Source: Planctomycetota bacterium (GTDB lineage Bacteria > Planctomycetota > UBA1135 > UBA2386). From it: 9,304 nt of DNA. The position numbers were made by a program, and so were the translations under genes. The stretch is taken from the NCBI GenBank assembly GCA_003235605.1, contig QJVU01000759.1, positions 1 to 9,304 of the forward strand, in the 5' to 3' direction. Below the pieces are notes generated by a model. That model saw only the letters and a program-made list of their open reading frames with translations. It ran no database searches and was not told the origin of the DNA. The stretch's first letter is position 1. Every line of letters starts with the position of its first letter. Below are positions 7,101 through 9,304 of this stretch, one piece after another.

Positions 7101-7296
7101 GAGGGGTCTGGGCCTGGGCGATCGGCACCCAGATGTTGATGCGACTGGAGACCAGGGCGGAAGGGAACAGCCGCAGGGGCAGGCTCAGCAGTGCCATTGC
7201 GCCCACGGACAGGATCGCCAGGGTCACCATCAGGGTGAGCACCGGCCGGTCCACGAGCAGGCCGAAGATGCGTCCTTTGTTCGTGCTCGTTGTCAT
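4153..7296 (-). CDS. RND efflux permease (AcrB/HAE1-type), complete, 1047 aa
   Basis: An inner-membrane proton-driven drug/solute exporter of the RND superfamily, which works as a trimer with a periplasmic adaptor and an outer-membrane channel. The sequence shows the full duplicated layout: TM1 at about 13-35, a large periplasmic domain (about 40-335), TM2-TM6 (about 341-490), TM7 (about 530-548), a second periplasmic domain (about 555-865) and TM8-TM12 (about 867-1018). TM4 carries GMVVDN with Asp405. TM10 carries VVVNNGIVLLD (928-938), lacking the lysine that AcrB has there. These motifs resemble HAE1-type pumps of the SwrC-like group more than CusA metal pumps; substrate is unknown. Length is normal. 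Its ATG lies seven bases after the stop of the upstream RND gene, and I see no ribosome-binding site, so coupled translation is likely. The 3' end overlaps the convergent ureohydrolase. Confidence 0.96.
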   Translation of the reverse strand: MTTSTNKGRIFGLLVDRPVLTLMVTLAILSVGAMALLSLPLRLFPSALVSSRINIWVPIAQAQTPPEVEEKVVKPTEELLQTIPGLREIRSFSDSSSARFWIQLDDGLDPTLASAEVRDRLQRAKRSWPEGTDRYYTWREDATEVPLAFFQMLTPERNRDWDHKIVKIVQPRLEAVEGVGRVDIWGHLEETIRVWFDREKLIAHRVDYRDLINRLASDNFTEPVGELQSTDERLLLRVDSKFRSLEEIGSYPVRTGLLLRDIARVERVPSVSNSLSRYNQSFCYSGAIRATAGANPVATSRRVRETAARLAAEPELQGLDFRYMLDQGALIEDSLRTLLKSLAQGGALALLVLFLFLRNLRATLGIAIAIPFTLLIVCGWLFFSGDTLNILTMAGMTLAVGMVVDNSVVVMENIRRLREEGVPLREACVEGAHEVGLAVTVATLTTVVVFLPMVFMSSETATRVMFGAVGIPLSVALLGSLFVALLLLPSMVRNLSRRAPKQLAAGAVWSPWTWLYGFNRLLLRLCLRHRYWLLLGVVVYVVLLGARVLPAPVPSLDLDNRGSGLFRRGDITVNLDMPRGMTLGDVVREVRSYEQHILAHKADWQVENISVRLGRTYARFDIQIPTEIRLRDVPALANKIRKEWPRRPGVKMVLHNVGGEQDSSASEKNARNFVVLLRGPDSQHLMELAIKVQQRLLRLPEIEELEISMAENNKEVVVEIDPDRMQELGVLPEVLLGTISAGLQGREISRFEEKGRELRLIAEFDAEHNPTLNDLKNTRVWSSRQSVQSIDDMARVRFRKALGSIARRDGKTTVTLVGRRSVDVGPRAFSKILHGNMRRFPMSDGYSWQEDSASRETERQMEELRDAGTLSVILIFLLMAILFESIILPGSILVTIVIASLGALWSLKLFYGAIDPMAITGLILLSGVVVNNGIVLLDCIQRFRHSGLDRQEAIFAGMRVRLRPIFMTAATTIVGLMPMAVFGEETGGGISYVSMSIAVAGGLFLCTIFTAPAVALVYTYLDDLSRWQMGIWPRTRQLVGARSRTTA

Positions 7297-7303
7297 GTCG
7301 TGG

Positions 7304-9304
7304 TCATGAGCGCCGGTCCGAGAAGGAGTAGACCACCGGCACCACCACCAGGGTCAGCAGGGTGGAAACCGTGAGACCGGTGACCACGGTGACCGCCATC
7401 GGCGCCCGCAGCTCCAGCCCCTCGCCGGGGAACAGCCAGCCGGTCAGCGGCAACAGGCCCAGCACGGTGGTGACCGTGGTCATCAGTACCGGCCGCAGGC
7501 GGATCTGCGCCCCCTCCACGATGGCGGTGTGCCTGTCGATGCCCTGGGCTCGCAGGCGGTTGATCTGGTCGATGAGGATGATGGCGTTGTTGACGACGAT
7601 GCCGGCCAGCACGATGGCGCCCAGGAAAACGACCACGGAGAGCGGGATCGCGAGCCATTCCAGGGTGAAGATGACGCCCACCAGCGCCAAGGGCAGCGTC
7701 ACCAGGATCACCAGCGGCTGCACCAGGCTCTCGAACTGGCTGGCCATCACCACGTAGACCAGGAACACCGCCAGCAGCAGCGCCTTGAAAAGGTCGCTCA
7801 GGCCCCGCTCCATCTCCGCCTTCTGGCCGCCGACCACGGCCTTGATGCCCCTGGGCAGCTGCAGCTCCGTGAGGGCCCCGGCCACCCGCTCCTGGGTGGA
7901 GCCGATGTCGAATCCGGCCAGGGTCGCCTGCACCTCGGCGCCGCGCCGCTGGCCGATCTGGCGAATCTCGCTGGGTCCCTCCTTGCGTTGCACTGTCGCG
8001 ACGCTGCCCAAGGGGATCGGCGGCTGGCCTCTGGGATTCACGTTGATGGCCAGCAGTTGGGTCATGTTGGTGACTTCGTCGCGCGCCAACCGCACGCGGA
8101 TGTCGATCTTGCGCTCCCGCTCGGGGAACAGCGTGGGCACCTCGCCCTGGACCTTGTTCTTGAGGATGCGGGCCACTGCCCCGGAGTCCAGGCCCAGGGC
8201 CGCCAGCTTGTCCCGGTCCAGGCGGATGCTCAGCTCGGTGTTGCCTCGTTGCAGCGTGGAGCGCACGTCACGGAGGCCGGGCACCGTGCGCATCACCTCC
8301 ATCACGTCCTGGCAGGCGCGCCTGAGGTCGAAGAGGTCCTCGCCGTACACCTCCACGACCACCGGCGCCTCGAAGGACAGGACGCTGGGATGCTCGAAGC
8401 GGAAGTCCCTGACCTCCGGTGTCAGCCGCAGGATCTTCCGGATCTGCCGGCGCACCCGCTCCTCCTGGGTGGCGCGGTCACGGGTGTCCACCAGGCGCAC
8501 CAGGGTGCGGGCGGAGTGCTCACCCTGGTCCGAGTCGTTCAGCTCCTGCTTGTCCACGCCACAGGCCAGGAACGTGCTGCGCACGTCGGGCAGTTGGTGC
8601 ACGGCGTGCTCCACCCGCCGCAGCACCGCGTCGGTGCGCTCCACGGTGGCATCCCGACTCAAGAACGTGTCCACGGCCAGCTCGCCCTGGTTGACCTGGG
8701 GCAGGAGCTCGTTGCCGAGCGTTCCGATCCGGCTGACCGCCGCCGCCAGCAGCGCCACGGCAACCAGGATCACCGCGAAGCGGTGCGCGAGGGCCGCCCG
8801 CAGGATGCGTGGATAGACCCGGGTCACCCCGCGGTAGCAGGTGTCGAAGGCCTGGGTGAAGGGCCATAGAACCAGCCAGACCAGCTTGCCAGCCAGGGCC
8901 ACGATCAAGGCGCCCAGGGCCACCATCCAGCTGGCCGCCCCCTGCAGGATGTTGCCCAACCTGCTGGTGGGGCGCGCCACTTCGCTGGCCGTCCTGCGTG
9001 TGGCCAGCATCGGGATCACGAACAGGGCGACGCCCAAGGACACCAACAGGGCATAGACCACGGTGAGCGCCTGATCGTGGAACAGCTGTCCCGCGACGCC
9101 CTCCACGAACACGATGGGAAAGAAGACCGCGACGGTGGTGAGGGTGCTGGCGGTCACGGCCGACGCCACGCGGGAGACTCCCAGGACTCCTGCGGACTTC
9201 AGGTCGTGCCCTTCCTCCCGGGCCCGGGCAATGGACTCGAGCACGACGATCGAGTTGTCCACCAGCATGCCCACCCCGAGAGCCAGCCCGCCGAGGGACA
9301 TGAT
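7304..9304 (-). CDS. RND efflux permease (AcrB/HAE1-type), partial: TM4 to C-terminus
   Basis: The 5' part of the gene is beyond the window edge. The frame is open to the last base, and the first Met, at 9301, lies within TM4 and is not the real start. The visible 666 residues (numbered from that Met) contain TM4 with GMLVDNSIVVLE (11-22), TM5 and TM6 (to about 98), TM7 (about 174-190), the second periplasmic domain (about 195-500) and TM8-TM12 (about 503-655). TM10 reads AGIVVNNAIILID (566-578), again with Asn-Asn and no lysine. An additional hydrophobic stretch at about 122-147 lies between TM6 and TM7, where AcrB has its cytoplasmic-side helix. The gene directly precedes a second, different RND gene, so the two may form a mixed pump as in MdtBC. 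The adaptor and outer-membrane genes are not in view. Substrate is unknown. Confidence 0.96.
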   Translation of the reverse strand: MMSLGGLALGVGMLVDNSIVVLESIARAREEGHDLKSAGVLGVSRVASAVTASTLTTVAVFFPIVFVEGVAGQLFHDQALTVVYALLVSLGVALFVIPMLATRRTASEVARPTSRLGNILQGAASWMVALGALIVALAGKLVWLVLWPFTQAFDTCYRGVTRVYPRILRAALAHRFAVILVAVALLAAAVSRIGTLGNELLPQVNQGELAVDTFLSRDATVERTDAVLRRVEHAVHQLPDVRSTFLACGVDKQELNDSDQGEHSARTLVRLVDTRDRATQEERVRRQIRKILRLTPEVRDFRFEHPSVLSFEAPVVVEVYGEDLFDLRRACQDVMEVMRTVPGLRDVRSTLQRGNTELSIRLDRDKLAALGLDSGAVARILKNKVQGEVPTLFPERERKIDIRVRLARDEVTNMTQLLAINVNPRGQPPIPLGSVATVQRKEGPSEIRQIGQRRGAEVQATLAGFDIGSTQERVAGALTELQLPRGIKAVVGGQKAEMERGLSDLFKALLLAVFLVYVVMASQFESLVQPLVILVTLPLALVGVIFTLEWLAIPLSVVVFLGAIVLAGIVVNNAIILIDQINRLRAQGIDRHTAIVEGAQIRLRPVLMTTVTTVLGLLPLTGWLFPGEGLELRAPMAVTVVTGLTVSTLLTLVVVPVVYSFSDRRS

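Noticed and set aside
4153..7296. Heavy-metal (CusA/CzcA-type) RND pump
   Set aside because: The TM4 and TM10 motifs (GMVVDN, VVVNNGIVLLD) match HAE1-type drug pumps better, and I see no metal-binding Met cluster or resistance genes nearby.
5215..7374. 719-codon open frame on the plus strand antisense to the RND gene
   Set aside because: It is a His/Gln/Asp/Gly-rich shadow of the RND coding frame, which has complete domain and membrane-helix evidence.
1..9304. CRISPR array, insertion sequence or phage genes
   Set aside because: No regularly spaced repeats, no transposase or integrase, and no phage structural proteins were seen.

Overview
The window is GC-rich DNA from a Gram-negative-type bacterium. 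Two RND inner-membrane efflux subunits and an exported S46 dipeptidyl peptidase imply an outer membrane and a periplasm. The wording of the S46 motifs (GGDADNFTYPR, LRVYENDKP) and of the ureohydrolase (SHASIMDN, SFDIDGLDP) recalls, from memory only, Planctomycetota, Acidobacteriota and related lineages. I cannot fix the phylum from this sequence.

Layout. Bases 1-595 hold no convincing protein gene but carry many inverted repeats. Two are long and perfect: 14 bp at 229-242/309-322 and 15 bp at 431-445/504-518. Bases 596-3024, on the minus strand, form a two-gene unit: an S46 dipeptidyl peptidase followed by a small glutaredoxin, joined by a TGATG stop/start overlap. Bases 3025-3146 are a 122-bp divergent promoter region. 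Bases 3147-4163, on the plus strand, encode an agmatinase/arginase-family ureohydrolase with all six metal ligands. It converges on the next gene and overlaps it tail-to-tail by 11 bp. Bases 4153-9304, on the minus strand, hold two consecutive RND permease genes separated by 7 bp. The first transcribed is cut by the window edge and shows only TM4 to its C-terminus; the second is complete at 1047 aa.

How the genes fit together. The two RND proteins probably assemble as one pump, perhaps a heteromeric one as in MdtBC. The adaptor and outer-membrane genes would have to lie beyond base 9304. The peptidase would cleave dipeptides in the periplasm, and the ureohydrolase would remove urea from a guanidino compound in the cytoplasm. 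Their adjacency fits general amino-acid and nitrogen turnover but proves no pathway.

The least explained part is the left 600 bases, where nested perfect inverted repeats and short direct repeats suggest a structured RNA or small palindromic elements. I could not match it to RNase P RNA, tmRNA, SRP RNA or a tRNA by eye.
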